From: Cloeon dipterum
Lineage: Eukaryota; Arthropoda; Insecta; Ephemeroptera; Baetidae
Assembly (NCBI RefSeq): GCF_949628265.1
Contig: NC_088786.1
Location: 28,293,681-28,357,680 of the forward strand
Length of the DNA: 64,000 nucleotides
Direction: 5' to 3'
Shown here: positions 29,101 to 41,500 of the stretch, one piece after another
Layout: every line of letters begins with the position of its first letter
Position numbering within the stretch: the stretch's first letter is position 1
Position numbers and translations under genes: made by a program
Notes under the pieces: model-generated
Database searches by the model: none
Told to the model about the DNA's origin: nothing
What the model saw: only the letters and a program-made list of their open reading frames with translations

Positions 29101-32100
29101 TATGGCGCGATGCTCAATGCGCGTGAAAAAGAAAGCAATGCCCGCGGCCGCCCACCAGGGTACAAAAGCTGCAGTGCACAGTGGGTGCATATCCTAGCAG
29201 ATCATTGAAGCTTGCAGTTTTGCACAACTGGCACCTAGTACAATTAATTCCGATTCTCATTCATTTCTCACTTGTCACTCTGAAGAGGAAGCGTTTCAGT
29301 CGTTTAATTTAAATGGTGCGTTTGGATGAAAAGGTCGAAAACAATCATCTCAACGAAATTGTCATCCCATTGCGTAATTTTGATACAACACGTTTAAACG
29401 AATTAATTACCTTTGCGGCAGTTACTTTTTGGTTTCCAGAGGGGTAAATGCATTACATAGTGCAACACAAACAAATTATGACTGGAACAGATAAAAAATT
29501 AATTAAAAATGGCTCTACTCAGCGTGGGTGAGCTAATTGCAAAATGGGTAGTTATCTCAACAATTAGATTTTGAATAGAAATATCATTTCGCACGTTACT
29601 GTACTGTTTAGCAACTGTTCCAGCCCTTTAGGTCTCATTTAATTTGCAAAACACAATTCCCTCCTCAGTTATGTCAGTAAGTTGCAGGAAAATTTTAACC
29701 CATTAATTGTTTATCATGAACTTGATAAAAAAGTAACGAAATATCGTCATTCGCCTTGCCTGTGACAAAACTTCCCTCTGACAAAATTCACTAAAAGTCC
29801 AAAATTTAATTTAATTCCTCGCATATTTTTTTGGAGAGTGGGTCTCTTCAATTATAATAAAATAAAATAATAAATGCTTCATACACCTCACTGAAGGCTG
29901 CTCCTGCAGCCCTAATAGGAAGAAGCAGTGAAATATTTAAGAATTGCATTTTGAAATCAGCATTAATCAGGACAAAATACACACGCATGAAATTCAATGA
30001 AAAAAAATTGATTTGAAATTAATCTTTATTTTGTATCATTCGACTTAGGAATATATGGAGAATAGTTAGTTATTCAATGCCAGGGAGGATATGCAACCTG
30101 CTTGACGCGCACTATTAATTGCAGCATAAAATTGTCCATTTTCTTGTTTCTAAAATGCATAAATTAACTCTCGATCCAGACGAGTTATTATAAGCAACGA
30201 GAAGGCGTTCTTCAAACCCGGAAATCTGCGGTGGAGAACACTGTGCCATGAAATCCGAGTTTCGCACGCGTGACTGGCAAGCTGATGGTGCGCGACAATC
30301 AGTAATATTTCACTCTTATTGAATCTGATTTCGATTTGATCTTATGAAGCTGAACGTGCTGCATGCCAACGCATCTCGTGGCATAAAAATGAGTAACAGC
30401 CTCTTTAGTATGACGGACGCACGCGAGTTAATATTAATAAGTGTGCTCTCGCAATGTGTGTGCGTCTGCATTTCGCGTGGAAAATCATGGCCAGGATGCG
30501 AATTTCGTCCTCTCAACTTGGCTCGGCCGCTGCGGCTTTGGGAGCGCGTTGAAATTTATGCACTCCTCTCCTGGCACAGGCATGTCGCTTATGCACTCCC
30601 TGGCTCGCGGATCGTTTCGTTTATTTATTCGGAAAGAGCGAGAAGATCAGAGTCAAGTTCACGACGATTGAGTAGCAGCTATATAGGTGCGTTTTCGATG
30701 AGTGTGTGTGTGCGAGTTTGTGTCACCTGGCACTGCGCCTCCTTTTCTGTGTGCGACTGTTTCCATGCAGCACACACAGCGAGTCGATGACCTTTGTGAA
30801 GGTGACCTTTGCCGGGGCACCAGGTGACCACGAGAGCGAGCGCGACGGGGGGCCAGCTCCGCGCCATTACTTTTAATGCCGCTCATCTCGCGCGCTCGGC
30901 GTTGTTAAGTCCTAAATTAATGAGTCTCTGCTCGCCATCCGATAACAAAACGCCCGTGTTCTCGCGCGCCGACAGCAAAGCGGATATTGGATCGCCCGCG
31001 CGCCTCAGGGTTGCCACGTCCCTTCGTACCACCCTTGCAAACAGCAAACGCCCGCTTGCCCAAAACTGCTCATTTGGAGCGGTTGAAGCTAATTAATGGC
31101 TAAATTTGTATGCATCTTCATGTGTTGTCACTTGCTTTAAATTTAAATAATTTATTTATTTTTTCAATTATCACATATTAGGATTATTTTAAGTAAAAAT
31201 TTTGCTTTACTTGGTGTACCGTGTTATTCATCTTTGTTAAATTGATGTAATTTTGCCCAAATTCTAATTTAGATGTTACGTAACGCACAGAATGATCGCA
31301 TCAGCAAAAGCTACTAAACTTTAATCAACGAGAAGCACATGTGCGTCCAGCAAAATTGAGCTGGGGTCCTGCCATAATTTTCAATTTTATCTTTAAGTGC
31401 TGCAAACAGATAAAAAACACATCATCTGCGATTTAGAAACTAAATTTTCATTGCTAATCTAGTTTTGGTTTGTCGCAATTTTTATTTAGGATGATCTAGA
31501 AAATTCTGTCCAAATAAATGTGTTTTCAAAATTACAATTTTATCAGGTAAAAACGAACAAATTAATCAAAATTAAGGTACGAGACTGCTATTTATTGATT
31601 GGCAACCCTAATTGCGATTTGTTCCGCAGACAAGAAGGAGCCCAAGAGGCCGATTGTTATGCAATAAAACACGCACGCTTGTATTGGGTTTCCTCTGCGA
31701 CTATATCACTGGATGCTGCTTTTCGCTGCTGGGTGAATTACGGCCCCGCGCAGTCTTACATAACGGCGGCCTGCCTGGCGGTTTTTGCATTTATTCATCA
31801 GTGTCACTTTTTGCCTAATTTTTTTACTTTACGTCCGCGCATTGGTTAACCTCAATGGAAACTTTTGATGAAAACATGAATGGGTTGCGTTTAGTGCTTG
31901 TTTTGTGGCACACATTTAAATTTATTGTTCAACAACATTTACATAACAATTTTTATTTTCTCTTGGCAGCACAACCTACAACAGAAATCACAAATGAGAC
32001 GGTTGAACAAAAGTGTTTGCTCCCCCGGCACTTCGCAGAACATTGCCACGCGCGCACGATTTTTCCCTTTACTCTTTAAATCCTGTTGGATGAGTTTGTA

Positions 32101-32481
32101 TGCGTGCTTGCTGCTGCTGGCAACACCTGGCTTTTACTTGCGTGTTTGCATAATTCAACATGCGATTTCTGTGCGATTGGACAGTACACTTGGGAATAAT
32201 ATGATGCACCAATGCTTTTACAGACACCAGATAAGGAAATAAATAAATTAGGAAAAGAGATCAGTCTGGGACAGACACACAATAAATTTTCCCCACCATT
32301 TAAATCAACATGCTCGCATCGCAATAAAAACTTTTACATATTTTTTTAGAGAAAAATGCAGTCTTTGATCAAAGCCAAAATCTTCATGTGCTAAATAAGT
32401 TTAAATTAACAGTGTATGAAAAATAAATAAAAACTATAACTTTATAATAACAAAATATGGTAGACTCACCATTTTCGCCCA
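29101..32481. other. Gene-free stretch
   Basis: No gene is supported. A GC- and CpG-rich block with many GAGAG/CTCTC-like and GCGCG motifs spans about 30180-31100. The remainder is AT-rich, with a moderately GC block near 31600-31830. The 148-codon frame at 30344-30790 is rejected as chance. Confidence 0.55.
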
Positions 32482-32547
32482 ACTCACACTTCTCGCTAGG
32501 ATAGGGCATTAACATTGATTCTTCCCATCAGAGCGAGAAGTGTGAGT
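32482..32547. repeat. Perfect 16-bp stem hairpin, 34-nt loop
   Basis: ACTCACACTTCTCGCT at 32482-32497 is the exact reverse complement of 32532-32547, and imperfect pairing extends a few bases both ways. Size and shape resemble a small pre-miRNA or a minimal MITE. It lies about 260 bases beyond the MEAK7-like stop codon, so on the minus strand it could be in that gene's 3' UTR. It matches no microRNA that I know. Confidence 0.8.
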
Positions 32548-32806
32548 GAACGGAAAGCGTGAGTTCCCTATAGCTCTTTGACAATTAATTCACAAGAGGA
32601 ACAAGCCAGTGGTCTATAGAGTTGCTATCAAAACTTTACGTGAAAATATAAATATTGATGTTAATTAAAACGGTAAAAAATATTGCAAAACACGCATGGT
32701 TGAAACCAATACATATGACAAAAATAATCAAGTCAACAACAGTTTAGAAAATAGCGTTGAAACACAAACAGATTCAACACAAAAGTTCACTTAGTAGGAA
32801 CTTCTA

Positions 32807-34695
32807 CTAGGACTCGTCAGGTTCTCTCAAGCCTTCACTTTTCTGCTCCTTGCCCACCATTGCCAGAAGTGCTTTAGCCTCGTTATCACGGTCAAGCACG
32901 CTCGAACGTTCACCCTGTGATTCCAGATATTTGAGTATGTATGTGTTATTAGAAAACTAAACGACTCTCACCAGTTCTTCAGGAGTTGGTGGTGGAGGTC
33001 CTATGGCCCACACCTCTACGTGACTCACATCAAATTGCTTGCTAGTGGACATCATTGGGCTGTGGTAGGTGGTGCAACTCTCTGAGCAGAAGCCCTTGCC
33101 ATAGTTAGCGTCCAGATACAGTCCAAAATAGTCCAACTGACCACCCATACCCTAACAAAAATGTATACTTAAATTACTTCACATTTTGGGCAAAAATAGT
33201 TACCAGTCCGTTTGGCATTGTCTGCTGCTGCACATTTAGGTACTGGAAATGCTCGTTATACCCAGATGTAGGGTAAATTGCCATTTTAGGCCTCAAGTTG
33301 AAAAGAAAGCACCTGTTATCCCCTGAAATGAATAGTAACTGTTATTTATCTGACAAAATATATTTCAAGTTGAAATTACCAACAAATTTTGGTCCAACGT
33401 TCCATGAAGCAACAGCAAACCCACCGAAAACATGCCCTCCAGCATCCTGAACCAAAATAATGGTCGGCCCTTTCCACACGACGCTCCCGAGCATTTTAGA
33501 GAAGCTCTCGCCGTGGACGACGCTGGAGAAAAGGAAACGCCAATTTTTGCGGCAGTCGGAAGGCACTGCAGTGGCCAAGAAGGCAACAGCCGCCTGATCC
33601 AAAATTGTAGCCTTGGCACTGGGAAGGCCTTCGCACAGAGGAAACAGCCGCTTTTTGCCTACATTTGGGTCAGCATTGAGGAAAATTTTCTCAAAGACAG
33701 CCGCTTGCATCGCCAGCAGGCCTGGAGGAGCGGCCGCCAACCACTTGGACGCCTCCATCTCGGTAACAGCCAGATCCATTGGAGCGGCAGACATCAGGGT
33801 CTGCTTGGTGCTCTTTCCAGGGAAGAGCAAGTCGTGGCAGAGGCAGGAGGACAGCAAACTGAGCGGTCCGACCGGCAGTTGGGACCACGCCTGGCCGGCC
33901 GCCTGGAGGTAAGAGGCGGTAACGCCTTCAACCAGAGCCACAACCTGGCCAGAAGTACAGGATTTTCCACCCTTTGACGCCAGGGCGACCAAGAGGGCAG
34001 CCTGTTCATCCACTGAGCCTCGCACAGCGTGAACATACAATGTGGCTAGGCGGTTGAAGGTTATCGGAGAGGAGCCTAATTGAGCCAAAATCAGTTCCAG
34101 AAGTTCCTTCGTCGCCCTCCCTTGCCATAGAGCCTGCGGAAAACAAGATTCCAGTGATATACTACACGTGGCGAGAATTCTCGTTTGAGATTGATAGCAC
34201 ATCATCTCAAAAGTACTTCGGTTGATGGCAAAAGCAATAAAATCATATATTGCTGTTATAAGATCGTTACGGGGTATTCTGAAAAAAGCTCACATTGAAC
34301 CATTTTGTGATCAATAAAGCTATGATACCATATGCCACCAAAACTATATAGGACAAGAATAATGCAACATAATCCATAGTTTTGAATTTTAAATAATTTA
34401 ATAAAAAAATGTTAGAATTTTACTATAACTACTATCATAATAGTGGAATCATTAAAATTAACAGGATAGTTATAATTGTTTCTAATCGACTGCTGCGAAT
34501 ACCCTCTAGTTGTCAACATATGTTGTATAAAATCACAAAGTTTGTTATTCAAGAACTTAAAATAACCTGCAGTTTTTCATGAGAAGCTGCGCTTGACGAA
34601 CCAGCAACTTTATGGAATCCATCCTTTATCTTTTCACGCTCATCAGGGCTGAGTGGGTCCTCGTGAGATGCTGATTTAGCGTTGTTTGAACCCAT
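32807..34695 (-). CDS. Meak7: MEAK7-like TLDc-domain protein
   Basis: Predicted 429-residue protein in five exons: 34567-34695, 33380-34133, 33204-33322, 32972-33151 and 32807-32914. Phases agree at every junction. The N-terminus begins MGSNN, a myristoylation signal as in MEAK7 (TLDC1), the lysosome-associated mTOR-binding protein. The C-terminal half is a TLDc domain: WRFLFSSVVHGESF, IILVQDAGGHVFGGFA, GYNEHFQYLN and GLYLDANYGKGFCSES motifs, then EVWAIGPP. The tail (VLDRDNEAKALL, SEGLRE) also resembles MEAK7, which is about 456 residues in vertebrates. From the family, the expected role is recruiting mTOR to lysosomes in growth signalling. An acceptor about 26 bases before the ATG suggests an upstream untranslated exon. 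Confidence 0.88.
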
Positions 34696-34721
34696 TTTAG
34701 ACCAAAAGAAATGCAATCTAA

Positions 34722-35739
34722 CAAAAATATTTGTTAACATTCAGCAAGTTCAGTTATCCAACAACCATACCTACAAGTCAGTCAAATTTTCCACAACAGA
34801 TTGGCTCAAAAGCAAAATAAAATATTCATGAAACTAGTATTAACACCATACAAAAACTATATCTTGATTAACAAAATCATATCCATGATAAAGCTTGAGC
34901 AAAAAATGTTGTTTGGACTATTTTGAGCAAGAAGGGGGTGTGTCCCAATTCTTCTCCTTTGAATATGTGCTTTCAGCGGAGTGTGCGCACTACACTCAAC
35001 AGAGATGTGCTGATATTATTATCAGCACTTTCTTAAAAATAGGGAGCCTAGCATTATTTGAAACCCACCTAACCTATGGATGCAATTTTCGAGCATCCGT
35101 GTCAAAATCCGATTGTAATTAAATTTGAACCAACTAGTTCTCCTGTTTTGATGTAATTTTCATCATATATAAAAAAGAGCAATACACGCACTTTAAACAT
35201 AGCAATATTAATAAGCAATCGCGCGAGGATAGAAAATTAAAAATAGTTGGTAGCCTATTGAACTTCGCTAGTTATAGAGATGTCTAGTAATCTGGAATAA
35301 TCCTTTTTTAAACAAAATTCACGTCTTCTTTATTTTTCGTGTGCACATGAGCACATTTTTTCAGAGTTTAAATTGTTTTTTTATGCTTCAAATGTTTTTG
35401 ATTCCTTACGGATACTGCTCGATGGACCAACCATTGAAAGGAATTTTGTATTTATCTCAACATGTGTCAGTTGAAGAACCTTCAGTGTATTTCAGGTGAC
35501 TCTTGAACATGGAGACTCCAAACAGCCTGGAATAGAGTTGACCACCACCGCTGATGCTGCATTCCCTTAAGAGCTGCGAAAAGGGACCACAGTGTAAATA
35601 AAATTGAAGCATTAAATTAAACACCATGCTTTTATTTGCACGAAGTATTATAGCATATATTTTGGTTAGAGTGAGGCAATAAATAGCAAAATTAGTGAAT
35701 TGCTCAGAACAAATGTACACACAAACAGAGCCGGAAAAT
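34722..35739. other. Spacer between MEAK7-like gene and PSME3IP1-like gene
   Basis: AT-rich DNA with no coding exon. It should contain the MEAK7-like 5' UTR and promoter and the 3' UTR of the neighbouring minus-strand gene. A 9-bp-stem hairpin (GTGCTGATA, 4-nt loop) is at 35007-35028. Confidence 0.6.
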
Positions 35740-36659
35740 CTACTGGTCCGTCTTTAGTTTGTTATGGGACTTTGTAGACATTTTTCTGCCACAAAGGTCA
35801 TACCCTCGTTGAAGATTCATTTCATCATCCGTGTTTGAACTTTGCTCACTGTCGCTTGAATCAGGGTAGTTGCCAATGCCAGGTAGGATCCCAATGCAGG
35901 TCATCACAGGTCCAGACTGTTGCTCTCCTTTAAATTTTAATAGTCAAAAAACTTATAAAATTCATTTAAATTTCAAAATACCTTCATGCTTTCTCTTCAC
36001 GTCACTTTGCGCCTCTGGTGTTGAAGGCTCGGAGCACTTTCTCTTGACTGCACCAACCAGAAGCTTTTGTTGTGATCTCACTGCTGATCCGCTCCCGCCT
36101 CCACCCACCGGCTTCTTGATTACTTCCAGATTGATCCTTGTCTGCAAACTGTCATCCTGAAGACTATTCACAGCGTTCCGGTATTCAGCAATGGCTTCTT
36201 CCTCCTCAGCATTTTTCCGCTTCTCAGCCTCGATCTTGTGCTTGTCCACCTGGTCCAGAAAATTGATTTCGTCGTCATCTAACCCCTTGATCATGTTCTC
36301 TGGTAGATAAGATTTTTTTAGTTCTCTATCACATTATTACAAACATTTCAATTTACTAAGTTTGTGCGCTTCTTCAAATTCCATTTCTTTCTTCATCTTT
36401 TGCTCCTGCAAACGTTCGTAAAGACATCTGGGGTCGTAAGCTTCTTCTGGAGCCTCTGTCATGGCATAACAGGGGCAAAAAATAATGTTATAGTATTGCA
36501 CGTGAAGACGGAGAGCACCCATTACTCCCATATTATTTGTGTTTGTATGTTTAAATCTCTACCCTGCGGATCGTCGGGCTTCCGGACACGCTCCCATTCC
36601 TCCTGACGCTTTTTCTTCTGTTCCTCGACCTCACTCTCGGTAACGAAGCCTGAACTCAT
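35740..36659 (-). CDS. Psme3ip1: PSME3-interacting protein (FAM192A/NIP30 family)
   Basis: Predicted 233-residue nuclear protein in four exons: 36563-36659, 36357-36455, 35982-36299 and 35740-35927. Splice phases agree throughout. The start [13 protein letters not shown], the block [16 protein letters not shown], the coiled-coil [18 protein letters not shown] and the C-terminal ILPGIGNY with an acidic serine run are diagnostic of FAM192A/NIP30. The vertebrate protein (254 residues) binds the proteasome activator PSME3 (PA28-gamma) through its C-terminal region, which here has the serine/aspartate-rich segment [13 protein letters not shown]. The gene is divergent from NDUFA8, with 420 bp between the two start codons. 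Confidence 0.9.
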
Positions 36660-37079
36660 ATTTTCTCTTTCAAATTCCTCGTAGACGTGACAAAAAATCC
36701 AAAGTTACTAAATTTGTCCAACACGCTTTTTTGACCCCGTGCTACGTTTCTCACTATGATCTCTCTTCTGTCTGTGTTGTTTTCAGTTCTGTTCTGTGCT
36801 TGTGCTGTGTGTGCTGCGCAATGGCAAATCCGTAAAGTCAGTCTTATTCGTCAAACGTCAACGAAACAAATTACTACGATTGGTCGCTGCCTCGATATTT
36901 AAAATTTTTGGCCAATGGATACGGAGTTAGTGCAGGTGTGTATTATTATTGGTCACTTGTGCCGCCATCTTTATCTTTGAAGAAAAACCAGACCAGCTGC
37001 GAGGAGGAGGGCTCCGGCGCTGCTCGAATTTGTTCAATAAATTCTGTCTTCGGCCCGAAATTCGGCCCAAATCGCAGCC
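36660..37079. promoter_or_regulatory. Shared bidirectional promoter region (PSME3IP1-like / NDUFA8)
   Basis: Only 420 bp separates the two divergent start codons, so both promoters and 5' UTRs must lie here. A CCAAT motif occurs near 36911-36918 (GGCCAATGG). No TATA box is obvious, as usual for housekeeping gene pairs. The boundary of each UTR cannot be set from sequence. Confidence 0.6.
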
Positions 37080-37725
37080 ATGGTGGTGACCAATAGTTTC
37101 ACTCTGCCCACCGAGGAAGAGCTGACCGTTAAAGAGGTCGACCTGAGCAGCCCAATCCTTATGGCTGGCGCTTTTCACTTGGGAAAATACTGCGAAACCG
37201 TGTCAAATGTTTGTTTTCATTTTAATTTATAATTCCTTTTTTTCATAACTTTTGTTTAACTCCAATTTCAGGAGTTCATGCTTTGCAAAAGTGAGACCGG
37301 TGACCCAAGGAGTTGTATCAAGGAAGGGAAACTTGTCACAAGCTGCGCCAATCAATTCTTCAGTCAAATGAAGAAGTTTTGCCGCGATGAGATTGAGCAG
37401 TATGCTAATTGTCTGCAAAAATCCAGCGGAAACCTGGAATATTCTAAGTAATATAATCAACTGATATTAAATTTGTGAACCCTGTTTCAATTTAACCTTA
37501 TTCAGGTGCCGCAAAACGCAAGGCGTGTACGACAAGTGCGTGTTGGACAACCTTGGCATCGAGCGACCAGAGTTTGGCTACTTCTGCAGAGTCAAGATTC
37601 ATGACAGTAAGAGGCCCAAGCCCGCAATTGAGAAGCCCAAGCTGTACCCTGACGCCACACCAGGCCTCCCTGAAGAAGCCGCTCAGCCTCCTGCGAAGTA
37701 CGGACACAGGTTCTACTTGTGGTAG
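37080..37725 (+). CDS. NDUFA8: NADH dehydrogenase (ubiquinone) 1 alpha subcomplex subunit 8
   Basis: Predicted 174-residue accessory subunit of mitochondrial complex I, located on the intermembrane-space side. Three exons: 37080-37208, 37272-37447 and 37506-37725, in agreeing phase. It contains four CX9C motifs (CETVSNEFMLC, CIKEGKLVTSC, CRDEIEQYANC, CRKTQGVYDKC), the twin-CHCH fold imported and oxidised by the Mia40 pathway. The N-terminal PTEEELTVKEV and C-terminal YGHRFYLW segments match the family. Length is close to the human 172 residues. An AATAAA signal lies at 37794-37799. Exon CpG content is fairly low, as in the neighbouring zinc-finger gene. Confidence 0.96.
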
Positions 37726-37793
37726 ACAAATTTAAAGGGGAATTATTGTTGTATAGTAATATAGATATTGCTCCTTGAGAAAATGTGCAGTGA

Positions 37794-37799
37794 AATAAA
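37794..37799 (+). terminator. Polyadenylation signal AATAAA for NDUFA8
   Basis: A canonical AATAAA begins 69 bases after the NDUFA8 stop codon, giving a short 3' UTR. Confidence 0.7.
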
Positions 37800-38501
37800 C
37801 TGATACTTTGTTGATCTATTTAAGAATTCTATTTCTAAAATGTAATTTTAAATCAAATATTGATTTTCTGATTGGTATAAATAATGGATAAAGATAAAAT
37901 TGTATTTTGGGTCTGTAATTTTCTCTATCATTATAGTAATAATTCAAGGGGTTTATTTTTTCCTTGTGCTACCCAAAAAATTGCAAACTGATATTTTTAG
38001 AGAGGAATTCGATTCCACAATAATTTTCTGTAAGAAACAACATCATTTTACCCTGAGGGCAAAAAATACGTGCATTGAAAACTAAAATAGTTTTGATAAA
38101 CGTTCAAACCATTGGCGCGTTTGCGATCTGTGACGCGCGTACTGCGCAAGCGAAGCTGTTGTAAAGGGGAAGGGAAGGGGAAGTACGGCGAGAACGAATG
38201 AAGGAGAGAAAAGCAACAGAAAAAGCTAAGCAAAGTGAAAGACACTAATACTAATTACGCTCAGCCGCTTTAAACTAACTAGGGTTTGCTGTCCAAAAAG
38301 AGCTGAGCCGCAGATGCGGACAGTCCGCTGAGGCGCTGTCGAGAAGGTTGAATGTCCGCTGGCGTGCAAACGAACCGATCTACTGTTGCGTTTGTGTGCA
38401 GGCAGGCTCTCCGTTGTGTTTTTGCATCCGAGGTTGTCCAAGCGACGCAGAAGACGAGAGTAATGCACGTCTGAGCATCGGACGGAGGCAAAAGGACCAA
38501 A
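37800..38501. other. Spacer and 5' region of the zinc-finger gene
   Basis: AT-rich to about 38100, then GC-richer. A polypurine run GGGGAAGGGAAGGGGAAG sits near 38165-38182. No exon is seen before the zinc-finger start codon at 38502, so 38200-38501 is taken as its promoter and 5' UTR. Confidence 0.5.
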
Positions 38502-41500
38502 ATGAAGGTGACCAAGGAGGCGCTCGAGGCGAGCCAAAAGGCAATGCGGCGCCACAGCGGCGCCGCCGTCCCAACCCTCGACCCAGCGTGCGACGATGTC
38601 ATCGCCGACGTCGACACGCATTCGGTCACTTCGGTGTTTTTTTCGGACGGGATGCTCGGACAGGTGCGTCATATCTTCTGTAGTCATACTGCTGGAATCT
38701 TTCCAGCCTAAAAAAAACAGTTGACTTGTTGAGAATCACCAGGGGCTCTGTTTATTTATTTATTTTTAATCCGCCGGTCGATTATCCAAAATAATCCATG
38801 CCTATAAACAATTTCTAAGAAATGAAGTTCTTAAGTTATTTTTGTTATAATCAATCCTGAAGCTGAAACATTTTGGTCTCCCTTCCACAGGCTCTGCTAT
38901 CACAGGATTTGAACTTTTCCGCGCCAAATGATGAAAAAGCCAAGTCTACTGACGCCGATCTAAGTCTTTCCAAGGCCAATGGACCAACACTACCACCAAT
39001 GTCGGCCCTGTCGAGGGGAGCCGTTCCTAGGCTGGACCATTTGACAGAGCCGCCGGTTCAAATCGACACTGGTTTGCTGGATGGATTGCACGTCGACGAC
39101 TTCACCAACGGTTACAAGCTGTCCACTTCGCCAGGACTGCTGAATGGCACGATTTCCATGGCGGAGGTGCACCCTGATCGTGACCAATTGATTGGAGGGC
39201 CGCCTTCCGCAGGAGACAAGGTTCCTGAGGCGATGTTTGAAACTCCATCGTCGCCGCCCTTGCCCGCCGAGACAGACGTGGCTGGCTCATTGCTGCTATC
39301 CAGCTCCAGAGGACCGTTGCCTACCATATCCAGCAGCCAGGTGTCCTCGCTGCTATCAGCCCTCAATTCCGACCTTTCCAACCCAGAGCTTGAGCTCTCC
39401 CCACCTAGGAAAATGAATGAGTCACTCGAAAAGGTCAGCTTATACATGCATAAGTAGAGCCAAATTCATACCTATAGTGCCATTTAATGTGAATCACAAA
39501 AGAAAGCTTCAAAATTTATTTGTTACGAAATATGTAAATAATGATTTATGGCTTTAATTGATTGGATTTGTATTATATTGGTTAGGAAAAGACTACTGCA
39601 CCCTTCAAAAGTGCCTGATATTGTTTTTATCTCAATTGAAAGGTGACTTGTTTTACCAGCCTAACACAAGATGAAATTTCAGGTTGATCTTTTGATCACA
39701 CCGGAGCGCGTGTCCACCCTGACGCAAACAGACAGCCTCGATGGCATTGACTGTCTAATCCCCTTGTCCACGCCAGAAGACAAGTCACCCGCCATGATGA
39801 CCATGATGTTCCCAAGGTTCATCAAACCTGATCCGCAGCCCTCTCCTTCCCCTCCCATACCGCCGCCTGCACCACCTCCACAACCGCCTCCTCAGGTGGT
39901 GGTTAAACAAGAGAAACCTAAACGGAAGACCAAACCTAGGACCAAAAAATTGATTCCGCTTGCGCCGGCACCGCAACCTCCACCTCCTGCAGAAAGTGGG
40001 ACAACTGCAGAACGCGTTTGTTGTTTCAAGTGTTCCTCCTGCCCCTTCCTGAGCATGGACAAAGAAGGTGTTGATCAACACATCAAGGAGGAGCACGCGG
40101 TCAACAAGTCAGCACACACTGGTCCTGCTGGTGGAACAGGCAGCCACCAGCAGCAGCAGTATCTCACTGAACCTGTCAACCAGGAGCTCAGGTGCCCTGG
40201 CTGTCCCAACATATTCTTCAGTCCAGATTCTCTTAAGGTTCGCACTTTCACGTGGATATTTTACAAGATCTGTTGAATGAAACAGGTTTAAAATACATAT
40301 TTATTATCTACAGCATTATTGTCGTTTAGTTTACAATAAGCAACTTTGCCGTGTTATTTTAAGACTTTGTTATTTTTGCAGGTACACCTAATCCACGATC
40401 ACAGAGTGGACGAAAAGGACACTCCTAAGATCATAAACTGTCTGCGAATAGTGACGAGCATCCCCATGCAGCAGCGCTCTTCGGCAGAGCGGCAGCGTTC
40501 TGTTGAGCGACAGCCTGAGCCGCCCCCACCTCCGCCTCCGGTGAAGGTGCAGCAAGCGCCAGAATCGGTTGAGTACATTCCTATTGTGGACGTGGAAGAG
40601 ACCAAGAAAAGCAGCAGAGTCAAGAAGGAGGCGAAAAACACGGAGGCGTACGCGGCTAAAAACTTGGAGGTGTACACGGATGACGCAGGCAAAATCAAAG
40701 TGAGAAATCTCAATGGTGCACCTGCCGTGGATCCTGCGGCCCCTGAAACCTCCAGTGGCTCTGGGGGAGACGCTTGTGAGAGCTCAGATCTCGATGCTAT
40801 CGAGGAGGAAGATGAGGAGGAGGAAGAAGAGGAGGACGAGAAGAAAAAGAAGGGCAGACCTAAAGGCTCCAAAAGTATAGGCATCACTGAATTTAAAAGA
40901 CAAAATCCATCTTTTAGGCTTGGTGAAAAAGTGAGTACTTGATTTCAAATTTTGTTGTGCATTGCTAAAAGCAACTTGTCTTCTTCAAATCTTATATTAA
41001 TCAATTCCTTACAATGTATTATATTGTCTAAAGAAATCTACCCAAAAAGAGCTCTACTTTGCCAGGAAATTGTTTTCTATACATACAAGTTTTTTTATAG
41101 TCAAGGTAATACATGCAGCACAAACAATTAAAATATAATCGGCAAACAGGGCTAGCAAAATATTGCAAAAAGAGACAATTGCAATAAATAATATTTCGCT
41201 GAACTAAACTGGACTTCTTTAAACTTGCCATAAATACTTAATGATCAGGGAGGGGAATTTGGCAATGGAGCAGTCTCTAAGTCGGTGTGACAAGTCGTTC
41301 CAAGGTCTTACTACCCTATAAGAAAATTTTTTGTTTATTTTTTTAATTATGTTTTAACTTATATGTATCCACTCACACTATGCAGCTAGTTCATTGTCTC
41401 TTATCTGTGTGCATTGCAGGAGCTGGGCTACAGATGTGCGGTGTCGGGTTGCGCAACGCGGATGCGTTCTCATGACAACATTGAGTACCATCGCAAATGC

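Noticed and set aside
30344-30790. 148-codon open frame, plus strand
   Set aside because: Driven by low-complexity TG/GT sequence (VCVCVC runs); no domain.
33432-33977. 181-codon plus-strand frame
   Set aside because: It is the antisense shadow of the large MEAK7-like exon.
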